From UBA4582 sp965657335 (GTDB lineage: Bacteria; Pseudomonadota; Gammaproteobacteria; Pseudomonadales; Azotimanducaceae), in NCBI GenBank assembly GCA_965657335.1, contig CBFHOH010000009.1, forward strand, positions 62,001-126,000: a stretch of 64,000 bases of DNA. The letters are read 5' to 3'. Within the stretch, counting starts at the first letter, position 1; each line of letters opens with the position of its first letter. The position numbers and the translations under genes are program-made. This document shows positions 1 through 8,309 of the stretch, piece after piece. The notes beneath the pieces were generated by a model. It ran no database searches and was not told the origin of the DNA. It worked only from the letters and a program-made list of their open reading frames with translations.

Positions 1-1001
1 ACATTTTCTGCGCCGACAGCTTCACACGCCAACATACAAACAACAGCGCTATCGACACCCCCACTCGAGGCGAGCACAACCTGATCAAAACCAGACTTTT
101 GCAAGTAGTCCTTCAATCCAAGTACCAGTAAGTCTTTCAACTGTGGCGCTCGGTTATAAAGGTCGGCCTTATTCTCCGGGTTAGCAACATCTGCGATTAC
201 GGGTTGACTGTTCGAAAGATCAACAACATCAAATGTGTCCTCATCAAGGGACTCACTGAGATGCATAAGGTCTCCGCCGCTGACAATAAAACTTTGACCA
301 TCGAAGACTAACTCGTCTTGTCCTCCGCGTTGATTCACATAGACAAGTGTCAAATCTTTTCCCCCATCCACCCCCGATGAGCGCTTTGTGCCCGGCGCAA
401 TATTCTCCAGCCGATTTACAGGTTTGTCATGGACAAATGGTGAACTATTCAATGAAACAAGCACGTCCAGATCCATCGCTCGGTATCGTGCGTAGGGATT
501 GTTTGCATAGTTGTAGCCATCAGAGCCCTTGTCGTTCCACAAGTCTTCGCATATTGATAGACCCACTTGTTGCCCATTAACTTCGAAGGTAAAAAGCTCC
601 CGACCCGGCTCAAAGTATCTTAATTCATCAAACACATCATAAAACGGGAGGAGCTGCTTGCGATATTCGCCGATCAATTGGCCTTCGAGAAGCACACCAG
701 CGACATTGTAAAAAGGTTTTCCTATCCCGTCGTTTCGTGTGACGTAACCACAAACCACGTGCAAGCCTTCACAATGGTTCTGAGTGTATTCCCTTAATTC
801 GTCGAGCACGGCCAAATTTCTATCGATAAACCGTGGTCGGTATAGAAGGTCTTGGCTAAGGTAACCTGGTATACAGAGCTCAGGAAATACAACGACATCA
901 CACTGCGCAGTGCTTGCGACATCGATGCCTTTTTTTAAAGCATCAAGATTGCCGGCAAAATCGCCGGGTGTTGTGTTTATTTGACCAAGACAAATCTTCA
1001 C
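1..1001 (-). CDS. nadE: Glutamine-dependent NAD+ synthetase (5' part; C-terminus off the window)
   Basis: Makes NAD+ from deamido-NAD+, ATP and glutamine in the cytoplasm. About 333 residues are visible. The N-terminal nitrilase-type glutaminase domain has its catalytic triad in recognisable contexts: Glu in FPELCIPGY, Lys in EYRKQLLPF and Cys in SICEDLW. The synthetase domain begins near the window edge with the PP-loop SSGGVDS. The reading frame opens with GTG at 1001 (VKICLGQINT), with a purine-rich GGGAAAA upstream; no in-frame ATG fits the family's N-terminus. The gene follows the heme A synthase gene on the same strand after 16 bp, so co-transcription is likely. The Gln-dependent form is clear because the amidase domain is fused. 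Confidence 0.93.
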   Translation of the reverse strand, partial: MKICLGQINTTPGDFAGNLDALKKGIDVASTAQCDVVVFPELCIPGYLSQDLLYRPRFIDRNLAVLDELREYTQNHCEGLHVVCGYVTRNDGIGKPFYNVAGVLLEGQLIGEYRKQLLPFYDVFDELRYFEPGRELFTFEVNGQQVGLSICEDLWNDKGSDGYNYANNPYARYRAMDLDVLVSLNSSPFVHDKPVNRLENIAPGTKRSSGVDGGKDLTLVYVNQRGGQDELVFDGQSFIVSGGDLMHLSESLDEDTFDVVDLSNSQPVIADVANPENKADLYNRAPQLKDLLVLGLKDYLQKSGFDQVVLASSGGVDSAVVCMLACEAVGAEN

Positions 1002-1017
1002 ACCAAATCTTTTCCCG

Positions 1018-2058
1018 TCAGCTGGACTTTTTTACGATATACAGCGTTCTGACTAGCACGACGAGTAAAACACATGCGCCAAACTGGTGCATACTTGCGA
1101 GCCCAAGAGGCACTATCTGAATCAACGTAAACACACCCAATAGATATTGCGCGGATATTACCAATATCAAAGTCATCGTGTATTTTCGCAACTTCTTTAG
1201 TGCCTCATCCGTGTAAGACACAAAAAAGGCTGCCAACGCTAGCAGCAGCACAACAGCGCCCAACCAACGATGCACAAACTGAATCGTCGCGGTGCTTTCA
1301 AAAAGATTGAGCCACCATGGGTCAAGATAGAACACAGCTTCAGCTATCCAGCTTTCATTCATCAATGGGTAAGTGTTGTACCCATAGCCTGCTCGGCTTC
1401 CCGCGGTAAACGCGCCGTAAAGAATCTGAAGTACAGAGGCACCGGCAAGACCGTAAACTAGCCTAGAAAATAAAGGCGAGTGCGGCATTGACGGCTGTTT
1501 CTCGCGAAGCTCAAAAATTATCCAGCTCAGATAAGAAAGTATCAGCATAGCAAGAAGCAGATGGGCAGCAAGCCTGTAGTGGGACACCCGTGGTATGTCC
1601 ACCAGGCCACTTTTGACCATGTACCACCCCATCAATCCTTGCAAACCACCGAGGACAAGCCCAATAGTTAGCTTTATCGCCAACGAACCCTTGATTTTCC
1701 CCATCAAAGCGAAAACAAGAAATGGCAAAAAGAACGCAAGTCCAATCAGGCGGCCCAGCACTCGATGACCATATTCCCAATAAAAGATTTGCTTAAAACC
1801 TTCCAGCGTTAAATTCTGGTTGGTTTGCTGGTACTCCGGGAACTGCTGATAGGCTAGGAAAACCGCATTCCATTCGACCTCGGAAATTGGCGGCAGCACT
1901 CCCATAATTGGTCGCCAATCAACCATCGAAAGGCCGCTTCCCGTCAATCTAGTGATTCCACCAACGACAATCATCAGTACCACCATTGAACAAACCATGG
2001 TTAACCATATAATGATTGAATTATGGGATTGATTCCCTTTAACTACACTTGATGACAT
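1018..2058 (-). CDS. ctaA: Heme A synthase, COX15/CtaA family
   Basis: Inner-membrane enzyme that oxidises the C8 methyl of heme O to the formyl group of heme A, the cofactor of aa3-type oxidases. The 346-residue protein has about eight hydrophobic segments and the paired histidines of the family in the contexts EYGHRVLGRLIG, RVSHYRLAAH, FVHRWLGA and SMHQFGA. It resembles the COX15 (type 2) form of alphaproteobacteria and mitochondria rather than the short Bacillus CtaA. The cbb3 oxidase in this window does not use heme A, so the gene implies an aa3-type oxidase elsewhere in the genome. It is divergent from fnr, with 130 bp between starts, and lies 16 bp upstream of nadE. Confidence 0.9.
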   Translation of the reverse strand: MSSSVVKGNQSHNSIIIWLTMVCSMVVLMIVVGGITRLTGSGLSMVDWRPIMGVLPPISEVEWNAVFLAYQQFPEYQQTNQNLTLEGFKQIFYWEYGHRVLGRLIGLAFFLPFLVFALMGKIKGSLAIKLTIGLVLGGLQGLMGWYMVKSGLVDIPRVSHYRLAAHLLLAMLILSYLSWIIFELREKQPSMPHSPLFSRLVYGLAGASVLQILYGAFTAGSRAGYGYNTYPLMNESWIAEAVFYLDPWWLNLFESTATIQFVHRWLGAVVLLLALAAFFVSYTDEALKKLRKYTMTLILVISAQYLLGVFTLIQIVPLGLASMHQFGACVLLVVLVRTLYIVKKSS

Positions 2059-2188
2059 AACTTTCTATACCAAACTTATTGAAATTACTGATTATACTCA
2101 CGAGATATCACATTGGATGATCTGCTATCTTGAATACTTTATTACTCTTTAACGATTATCCTGCTATTTGTACTTTGGGACCTGAACT

Positions 2189-2920
2189 ATGAATAAAGTC
2201 CAAAATCACAGCGTGACTTGCCACGCGTGTAGTCTCAACGTGATCTGCGTTCCGCAGTCGTTGACCCCAGAAGAAATTGACCTTGTCGATTCAAAAGTTC
2301 AGCGGGGAAGAGCCGTTCAACGGAACAAACCCGTATTTGAAGAAGGTCAAAAGTTTACTTCCTTATATGCTGTCAGATCAGGCGCCATTAAAGCTTACTC
2401 TGTAGATCAAAACGGTGAAGAGCAGGTTATCGGTTTTTATCTGCCAGGCGAGCTATTTGGGCTAGATGCTATACACAGTGAAGCCTACGTCTGTTCCGCT
2501 AAAGCACTAGAAACATCTGCAGTATGCGAACTACCGTTCAAACAAGTTACCGAATTGTCCGCAAATATTCACAATCTGCAAGCTCATATGTACAAAACCC
2601 TGAGCAAAGAAATTAACACCGATCAGCAGTTCCATAGATTGCTTAGCAAAAAAACAGCGGAAGAGCGCATCGCAACCTTCCTACAAAATCTTTCTGAACG
2701 CTATCAAAGAAGGAAGTTGTCTCCAACGAGCTTTCGTTTGCCCATGTCCAGAACCGATATAGGGAACTATCTTGGCCTTGCGGTTGAGACTGTCAGCCGC
2801 GTATTCACTCGTCTTCAGCAAAATGAAATATTAAAAGTCGATGGAAAAGAGTTACAGATTCTCGATCTCAAAAAACTCTGTGATATCGCCCACAGCGAAG
2901 GTTGTGAATTTCGGTCATGA
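2189..2920 (+). CDS. fnr: Fnr/Anr-type oxygen-sensing transcription regulator
   Basis: Crp-Fnr family global regulator of the anaerobic and microaerobic switch. The 243 residues closely follow E. coli Fnr. Cys11, Cys14 and Cys20 form the N-terminal cluster (TCHACSLNVIC) and Cys113 (TSAVCELPF) is the fourth ligand, so an oxygen-labile [4Fe-4S] cluster is expected. The cyclic-nucleotide-type beta roll spans roughly residues 30-130, the dimerisation helix about 130-160. The C-terminal helix-turn-helix carries the recognition motif VETVSR (Glu200, Ser203, Arg204), the residues that read TTGAT half sites in Fnr. Candidate boxes lie at 3261-3274 and 13581-13594. Its position beside the cco cluster matches other gammaproteobacteria, where Anr controls cbb3 oxidase. 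Confidence 0.95.
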   Translation: MNKVQNHSVTCHACSLNVICVPQSLTPEEIDLVDSKVQRGRAVQRNKPVFEEGQKFTSLYAVRSGAIKAYSVDQNGEEQVIGFYLPGELFGLDAIHSEAYVCSAKALETSAVCELPFKQVTELSANIHNLQAHMYKTLSKEINTDQQFHRLLSKKTAEERIATFLQNLSERYQRRKLSPTSFRLPMSRTDIGNYLGLAVETVSRVFTRLQQNEILKVDGKELQILDLKKLCDIAHSEGCEFRS

Positions 2921-3010
2921 GTTGACCAGCGAAAGCTGGACAGGTGACTGAATGTCGGAATGTCAGGTCAACAGAAGGGGTCAAAACCCAAGTCAAGGTG
3001 ACTGCACCCT
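2921..3010 (+). other. Foldable sequence downstream of fnr
   Basis: No gene is seen here. GTTGA (2921-2925) can pair with TCAAC (2968-2972). Inside lie a five-pair hairpin capped by a GAAA tetraloop (CCAGC-GAAA-GCTGG, 2926-2939) and a TGAC/GTCA pairing, which together draw as a three-way junction. GGG-TCAAAA-CCC and GTCA-AGG-TGAC hairpins follow. There is no T-run, so this is not a classic terminator. It could be a processed 3' UTR, a small RNA, or chance. Confidence 0.25.
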
Positions 3011-3081
3011 GAAACAATCGCCAAAACCCGTTAGTGGGCTAAGACCCCTAAAACTGTTAAACCTACGCCTTACCTAATGAA

Positions 3082-3192
3082 TCAGCCTATTATCAGCGAG
3101 CCGATGATAAGGATTACCATCACGCCGATTAGACTTAGCACGTTGATCCCGATGTTCCTCATTGTTTTTGCATCTTCCGGTTCCAGGATCAT
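3082..3192 (-). CDS. 36-residue single-span membrane peptide, uncharacterised
   Basis: A short gene. Its ATG at 3192 sits 7 bases after a perfect GGAGG Shine-Dalgarno (complement of 3200-3204). The product starts MILEPEDAKTMRN and continues into a roughly 23-residue hydrophobic helix made almost wholly of Ile, Leu, Val, Gly and Ser, ending three residues before a TGA at 3082. The layout is a short acidic N-terminus and one transmembrane helix. It lies between fnr and an Fnr box at 3261-3274 whose centre is 75 bp upstream of the start. Size and setting recall CcoM, the small single-helix subunit of some cbb3 oxidases, but I cannot claim sequence identity with it. The reading frame, start signal and composition make a real gene likely; function is unknown. 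Confidence 0.6.
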   Translation of the reverse strand: MILEPEDAKTMRNIGINVLSLIGVMVILIIGSLIIG

Positions 3193-3260
3193 CGCTTTTC
3201 CTCCGTTTTGTTGACTCACATCAGTGGGGACTAGTCTGCCTAATTCCTTCAAGCTTCTCA

Positions 3261-3274
3261 TTGATCTGCGTCAA
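3261..3274. promoter_or_regulatory. Fnr/Anr box
   Basis: TTGATCTGCGTCAA matches the Fnr palindrome TTGAT-N4-ATCAA at 9 of 10 defined positions. On the plus strand, AATGAT at 3297-3302 falls exactly where the -10 hexamer should be if the box is centred at -41.5, giving a start near 3309 and a 24-base leader before the gene at 3333. On the minus strand the matching -10 (3233-3238) is poor, but the box still lies upstream of the small membrane peptide gene. A weaker copy, TTGACTCACATCAG, lies at 3211-3224. Confidence 0.7.
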
Positions 3275-3332
3275 TGACTTAGCCCTTCTGAAGAGGAATG
3301 ATATCTGTCACATATTTGAGACATTTCCGGAC

Positions 3333-3677
3333 ATGACTACAAAAATACTGACGCTCGGCATCGACAATGATGATATTGAAAACCTTGACATCAGAGACGA
3401 CAAGGTCCTTTTGAAGGCCAAGACGCTGGGAGAATTGGAGTCTGTGCTAGACGTAGGCGAGGAAGTTGACACTATTTTGCTGGATTCCCATTTCCTAACC
3501 AGTCCCAAACAAGAACTACGAACCATCCTTGGTTTGACATCGCTCACCACGCAAATTGTTTTACACTACTACGCCGAAGACGAACTCGACCTCGATAGCC
3601 TCAGACAACTTGGCATTGACCTACTTCAAGCGCCCATGACAAGTGACGGCTGGCAGGCATTAACCGAAGGCCATTAA
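3333..3677 (+). CDS. Small receiver-like protein lacking phosphorylation residues, hypothetical
   Basis: A 114-residue cytoplasmic protein that I cannot name. The longer open frame from 3162 has a low-complexity, Cys/Phe-rich N-terminal tail and overlaps the Fnr box, so I take ATG 3333 (MTTKILTLGI). Alternating strands and helices suggest a CheY-like fold: KILTLGI as strand 1, DTILLD (Asp51) as strand 3, TQIVLHYY as strand 4, DLLQAP as strand 5. The strand 4 Thr/Ser and the strand 5 Lys of true receivers are replaced by His/Tyr and Ala100, so canonical phosphotransfer is unlikely. The Fnr box at 3261-3274 and a spaced -10 suggest microaerobic expression. The fold assignment is inference only. 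Confidence 0.6.
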   Translation: MTTKILTLGIDNDDIENLDIRDDKVLLKAKTLGELESVLDVGEEVDTILLDSHFLTSPKQELRTILGLTSLTTQIVLHYYAEDELDLDSLRQLGIDLLQAPMTSDGWQALTEGH

Positions 3678-3802
3678 CGCATTTGGACCACTTTTATGTG
3701 CGACGATATCTAGGCACATTACCTTTGCGAATAGTAATATTCACTTTGCTAAAAATATGGCCTACTCCCCGCTGAAATTTAGATTTAGCAAAGAGTAGCC
3801 CT

Positions 3803-5002
3803 ATGTCAGAGTTAGATATCTTCCGGGAAGAAACACGAGAATTCCTTGAGCAGCACTGCCCTCAGTCGATGAGAAACCAACATTTTCATTGGGAGGACGC
3901 ACACGAGTATTACGATACAGATGATGCCAGGGCATGGCTTGAAGCAATGGCCGCTCGGGGCTGGACAGCACCGGCCTGGCCAAAAGAATACACGGGTGGC
4001 GGTCTCGACCCGGAACACAGGGCCGTACTCTCGCAGGAGATGTCACGAATCAAGGCACTACCCCCGAGCACAGGGATGGGACTCAGCATGATTGGCCCCA
4101 CGCTTCTCGAACTTGGCACAGAGGAACAAAAACAGCGACATCTGCCAAAAATCGTTAGCGGTGAGATCAATTGGTGCCAAGGCTACAGCGAGCCGGGCGC
4201 GGGTTCTGATTTAGCAGCGCTGCAAACCAAAGCGCTCATCGATGGCGATAACTTTATTATTAATGGTCAAAAAATTTGGACGTCTGGCGCGCAATACGCG
4301 GACTGGATGTTCGCGCTGGTTAGGACTGATTTCGAGGCTGCGAAACATGATGGCATTAGCTTCGTCTTACTCGATATGCATCAGCCTGGTGTTACGATCA
4401 AACCGATTCAACTTATTTCCGGTTCGTCACCATTTTGCGAGACCTTCCTCGATAACGCTGTCGCGAAACGCGAAGACCTTGTCGGAGAGTTGAATAAAGG
4501 CTGGACCGTAGGCAAAAGATTGCTGCAGTTTGAGCGATCAGGTATCGGTGGACTTTCAGGCAGCGCCAACGACAAGAAAAAGAAAAAACCAGTTAAGAAG
4601 GTTAATGAATTCGCCAAACTTGCCAAAGAGTACATTGGTGAGTCGGAGGGCAAAATCGCCGACAATGGCGCCAGAGAGACAATACTCAACCACTCGATGA
4701 CGGAACGCGCGTTTCAGTTAACAACAAAGCGAGTCACGCAAGAAATGAGCAGCAGCAAAACGCCTGGAGCAGCGACCTCTATCTTTAAACTCGTTGGGGC
4801 TAATCTCGCGCGTAACGGCTCTGAGCTAAAATCCACGCTCATGGGCACGCAAGGCGCTGGCTGGCAGGGTGAGGGCTTCGACGAGCAGGAACTCGAAATT
4901 ACCAAAAACTGGCTCACTAGCCGCGCTGTCACAATATATGGTGGCACCAACGAGGTTCAGATGAACATCATCAGCAAACGTGTTTTGGGTTTACCTGAGT
5001 AG
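3803..5002 (+). CDS. Acyl-CoA dehydrogenase family protein
   Basis: FAD flavoprotein expected to introduce a trans-2 double bond into an acyl-CoA thioester and pass electrons to electron-transfer flavoprotein. The 399 residues show the order of the family: N-terminal helical domain (residues 1-115), beta domain with the signature WCQGYSEPGAGSDLA and NGQKIWTSGA, then a C-terminal helical domain ending TIYGGTNEVQMNIISKRVLGLP, the usual FAD and dimer contact motif. A Lys-rich insert (DKKKKKPVKK, about residue 255) between the beta and C-terminal domains is lineage-specific. No partner beta-oxidation gene adjoins it. Substrate chain length cannot be told. The ATG at 3803 follows an AAAGAG-type ribosome site. 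Confidence 0.88.
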   Translation: MSELDIFREETREFLEQHCPQSMRNQHFHWEDAHEYYDTDDARAWLEAMAARGWTAPAWPKEYTGGGLDPEHRAVLSQEMSRIKALPPSTGMGLSMIGPTLLELGTEEQKQRHLPKIVSGEINWCQGYSEPGAGSDLAALQTKALIDGDNFIINGQKIWTSGAQYADWMFALVRTDFEAAKHDGISFVLLDMHQPGVTIKPIQLISGSSPFCETFLDNAVAKREDLVGELNKGWTVGKRLLQFERSGIGGLSGSANDKKKKKPVKKVNEFAKLAKEYIGESEGKIADNGARETILNHSMTERAFQLTTKRVTQEMSSSKTPGAATSIFKLVGANLARNGSELKSTLMGTQGAGWQGEGFDEQELEITKNWLTSRAVTIYGGTNEVQMNIISKRVLGLPE

Positions 5003-5207
5003 ATTTAAAGCAATCCTGCATAGCTCGTCACTATGTAGTGCCGATAAAGCGCTTGTCTCTTCAAGCGTGGTAACTTCACTCCCGTTTCTGATTTTACGAC
5101 CGGAATCGGGAGGTTGGCGCACCGCTCATCTTTAGTGAAAACATCAGACCCTGTCAGCTAACTATATTGGCCATCGTGTGTATGACGGCTAATAAAATGT
5201 TTTTTCG

Positions 5208-5804
5208 CTACTCAACAAAAACTGGCATCGCACCCATTTCCCAAAGTATGACGGTGGCACCTAGCAATGCCGCGCACATCACAAGACCGACGCCAACCAT
5301 CGCCGAAGCGAATAGAAAGCCTCGTTCCGCGGGAATCTGCATCACGATTGGCACGCCAATGTATAACAAATAAACGGCATATGCGGCAGCTGCGCAGCCC
5401 AGCAACATGTCCAGCCACAAAATAGGATAAAGACCAGTCAAACCACAAATGAAGAGTGGCACACAGGTGTAAGCGGCTATACCAACGCCTTTGGCGATTG
5501 AAGAGTCTTTTGCTTCATAGGTTTCCGACATCCAATGCACCATGTAGCCCAATACCCCAATACAAACTAGTATCGCCAGATAAAAAAGCACCATAATTTC
5601 CATGGCACTCTCCGAAGTCAGGCGAATAACTCTGTCACCCAGCTGCCAACCAATCTGGGTTGAACCGTAATACCAAGCTGCCGGCGCTACAGCAGATATC
5701 CAGATGACGAAAGCCAGGTAATGTGACACGATACTGTCGCCATCCATTCTGATCTTATCCCACTCCTGTTTAGGGCTAAAAAACAGCCCGAGTACATGAA
5801 TCAT
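5208..5804 (-). CDS. Yip1-domain integral membrane protein
   Basis: A 198-residue membrane protein with about five hydrophobic spans. It begins MIHVLGLFFSPKQEWDKIR, the usual entry of bacterial Yip1-domain proteins (a short amphipathic stretch with a P-x-x-x-W-x-x-I pattern before the first span). The biochemical role of the bacterial family is unknown. The gene lies 28 bp downstream of ccoS on the same strand, so it is probably the last gene of the cco transcript, though it is not a standard member of that operon. The nearest alternative name is a generic DUF of polytopic proteins. Confidence 0.7.
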   Translation of the reverse strand: MIHVLGLFFSPKQEWDKIRMDGDSIVSHYLAFVIWISAVAPAAWYYGSTQIGWQLGDRVIRLTSESAMEIMVLFYLAILVCIGVLGYMVHWMSETYEAKDSSIAKGVGIAAYTCVPLFICGLTGLYPILWLDMLLGCAAAAYAVYLLYIGVPIVMQIPAERGFLFASAMVGVGLVMCAALLGATVILWEMGAMPVFVE

Positions 5805-5832
5805 GATCCTTTCTCCTGTATCAAAGTAGACA

Positions 5833-6057
5833 TTAGTCTTGTTCTTGATTTACTTGAGTGTTGTTTTTGTCTTTCACAACACTTGATTCGACGCCATACT
5901 GCCTTCGCTCAGCTTCAGCTCCCTCGGCTGATAATATCCGCTGGCCTTCCTTCTCAAGGTCGTCAAACTGACCGTTGTTTACGGACCACACAAACGCATA
6001 CAGAGCGAGCAAGACGATCATTAGACTCACGGGAATGAGAACGAACAAAATTTCCAT
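5833..6057 (-). CDS. ccoS: cbb3 oxidase maturation protein CcoS
   Basis: Small membrane protein needed to insert heme and copper into the CcoN subunit. The 74 residues consist of one N-terminal transmembrane helix (MEILFVLIPVSLMIVLLALYA-like stretch, residues 1-22) followed by the family motif FVWSVNNGQFDDLEKEGQRIL and a charged tail. The start codon overlaps the ccoI stop in a TGATG arrangement, indicating translational coupling. Context at the end of ccoGHIS is canonical. Confidence 0.93.
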   Translation of the reverse strand: MEILFVLIPVSLMIVLLALYAFVWSVNNGQFDDLEKEGQRILSAEGAEAERRQYGVESSVVKDKNNTQVNQEQD

Positions 6058-8309
6058 CAGATGCTCACCCTTCTTAATCTGTTAGCGTTTAAGATCACGA
6101 ATAGCGAACTCAACGACATACCTAGTGCTGCCATCCATGGTTGTATCATTCCAGTAATGGCCAACGGCACGAGACAAACGTTGTAACCTACAGCCCAAAA
6201 GATATTCTGCCCAATAACGGCTTTCAGCTTCCGAGAGAACTGCGTGAGTTTGGAAACCATCGCGATATCACCAGAAAGCAAGGTTGAATCTGCTGCCTCC
6301 TGCACAAAAACATCGACCGGGCTGACAGCTATCGAAACATCGGCAATGCCCATTGCACCGGCATCGTTTATGCCGTCTCCAATCATCGCAACCTTTTCGC
6401 CCTGTTTTTGCCAGGCAGCCACTCTTGCCACCTTCTGCTCTGGCGTCATATTACTCAAACAGTCAGCTAGGCCGATTGTCTGACAAACACGGTCGGCTTC
6501 AGCCTCGCTATCCCCGGTCAACATTGACATTGAATACCCCTGCTGTTTGAGCGCACTCACGAGTTGTCCCGCGTCACTCCTCACGCCATCCGCCAGACGA
6601 ATGAGGGCGATGGGTCTTTCGCAACCCAGCAGCACCCAGATACCTTCCCTCGGTCTGAAATCGTACTGAACATTTACCCAGGAGGGCTTGCCTATTCGAT
6701 AAGTTTTTCCACCTATTTCTGCCTCGACACCAAATCCCGGAACCACAGTCTGCTTCTTTGCAACCATTTTTGTTTCTGCTTCAAAAGCACGACCGATAGG
6801 GTGATAGTTTCCCTTTTCCATCGCTGCGGCTATTTCCAACACCTCTCTGGCAGTGTATTCGGATAAGAGCTCAATGGATTCAATAGAAACAGCACCATTG
6901 GTCAGGGTGCCTGTCTTATCGAAAACCAATCTGTCCACAGTGGCTAACCGTTCGAGAAAATCCCCTCGCGTCACAACGACGCCTATGTTCCGAAGCGCTG
7001 AAACTGCTACGGAATAAGCAACTGGCGTGGCGAGCGAGAAAGCACATGGACATGAGACAACAAGCACCGTCAGTGAAACCGCAAACCAGTCGTGTCTGCC
7101 GTCGAAATACCAATAAATTCCGCTAAAACAGGCTGCTGTCAGTATGAACTGTACAAAGTGCTTCGCCACCTTGTCCGCAAAGATCGAGAATTCAGGTTTA
7201 AAACTACTGGATTCAATATACAGCTCAGAAATTTTGTTGATAACAAACATTGCGCTTTCTGTGCTGACTTCAATACTTACTGTGCCGTTGAGGTTTTCCG
7301 AACCTGCGAAAACCTTGCTACCAACTTCTTTTGACACCGGCAAACTTTCTCCAGTGAACGCAGCTTCATTCGCATGACAGGCACCCTTGATGATTACGCC
7401 ATCGACCGGGATCAATTCACCAGACAATACCTCTATGACCATGCCCGGTGATATATCTCGAGCCAGCACAGTTTCACCATTTTCTAAACGGACTGTGACT
7501 GGCAGGAGGTGTTCGGCCAGTGATTGGCTTTGCTGGTACTGCTTTCTTGATTGGAGCTCAACATAACGGCCAATCAGTAACAGGAAGGTAAACATACTAA
7601 CGGAATCAAAATAGACGACACCGGAACCACTAACAGTATTTATCAGGCTGAGGGTAAAGGCGGCCATAATGGCGATAGATACAGGCACGTCCATCCCGAA
7701 GTTACGATTTTTAATATCTCTGATAGCACCTTGGTGAAAGGGCGCAGCGCTGTATAAAGCAATTGGGCAAGCAATGAACAGACTTGCCCAGCGTAATAAA
7801 ACCTCGTATGCCTCCTCTATACCAGCTGAACCTGAAAAGTAATCGGCGAATGCAAACATCATCACCTGCATCATCCCAATCCCCGCGACGCCTAGGCGAG
7901 CAAGCATTGCTTTCGACTCGGCCTCCAGCGCCTTCTGCGCTAAATTAAGCCGATCAGGCATCACCGTAAAATTTAGAGATTCAATCTCACCAATGATGTT
8001 AAGTGGATCTCCGCCTTTGAAATCGACGATTACGCGTTTGTCCGCATGACTTGTCAGCACTTTTTCTACGCCAGATAAAGTCAACAAATGTGTTTCAATT
8101 TTTAGCGAACAAGCCGCGCACCTAATATCTGGCACGCGCAAGGCAAGCCGTTTGAGATCACCAAATTCGCTGACGCTTTCTTTAAACTCGAGCGTCTTTT
8201 TCCTCTCATGCGTCCAGTCGTTTGTGCCCTCGTATGCGGCCGAACCAGCACTGGGCACTTTGTCCTTGGGTATTGTTTCAGGAACAACCCTTGACGCCAA
8301 TGGGCTCAT
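6057..8309 (-). CDS. ccoI: Copper-translocating P1B-type ATPase CcoI/FixI
   Basis: Pumps copper across the inner membrane for assembly of cbb3 oxidase. The 750-residue chain has one heavy-metal-binding domain with Cys64-x-x-Cys67 (DIRCAACSLK), the membrane motif SCPCAFSLATP, the phosphorylation site DKTGTLTN, a TGDSEAEAD element and the hinge GDGINDAGA. Many CcoI proteins carry an additional Cys-rich N-terminal segment; here the first 60 residues contain no cysteine. The start is fixed by an ATGA overlap with the ccoH stop. The end overlaps the ccoS start by one base. Confidence 0.95.
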   Translation of the reverse strand: MSPLASRVVPETIPKDKVPSAGSAAYEGTNDWTHERKKTLEFKESVSEFGDLKRLALRVPDIRCAACSLKIETHLLTLSGVEKVLTSHADKRVIVDFKGGDPLNIIGEIESLNFTVMPDRLNLAQKALEAESKAMLARLGVAGIGMMQVMMFAFADYFSGSAGIEEAYEVLLRWASLFIACPIALYSAAPFHQGAIRDIKNRNFGMDVPVSIAIMAAFTLSLINTVSGSGVVYFDSVSMFTFLLLIGRYVELQSRKQYQQSQSLAEHLLPVTVRLENGETVLARDISPGMVIEVLSGELIPVDGVIIKGACHANEAAFTGESLPVSKEVGSKVFAGSENLNGTVSIEVSTESAMFVINKISELYIESSSFKPEFSIFADKVAKHFVQFILTAACFSGIYWYFDGRHDWFAVSLTVLVVSCPCAFSLATPVAYSVAVSALRNIGVVVTRGDFLERLATVDRLVFDKTGTLTNGAVSIESIELLSEYTAREVLEIAAAMEKGNYHPIGRAFEAETKMVAKKQTVVPGFGVEAEIGGKTYRIGKPSWVNVQYDFRPREGIWVLLGCERPIALIRLADGVRSDAGQLVSALKQQGYSMSMLTGDSEAEADRVCQTIGLADCLSNMTPEQKVARVAAWQKQGEKVAMIGDGINDAGAMGIADVSIAVSPVDVFVQEAADSTLLSGDIAMVSKLTQFSRKLKAVIGQNIFWAVGYNVCLVPLAITGMIQPWMAALGMSLSSLFVILNANRLRRVSI

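Noticed and set aside
3211..3224. Second Fnr box TTGACTCACATCAG
   Set aside because: Two mismatches from the consensus and too close to the start at 3192 for activation; could be chance.
5079..5112. CTCCCG/CGGGAG inverted repeat after the acyl-CoA dehydrogenase as terminator
   Set aside because: Six-pair stem with a 22-base loop and no T-run on either strand.
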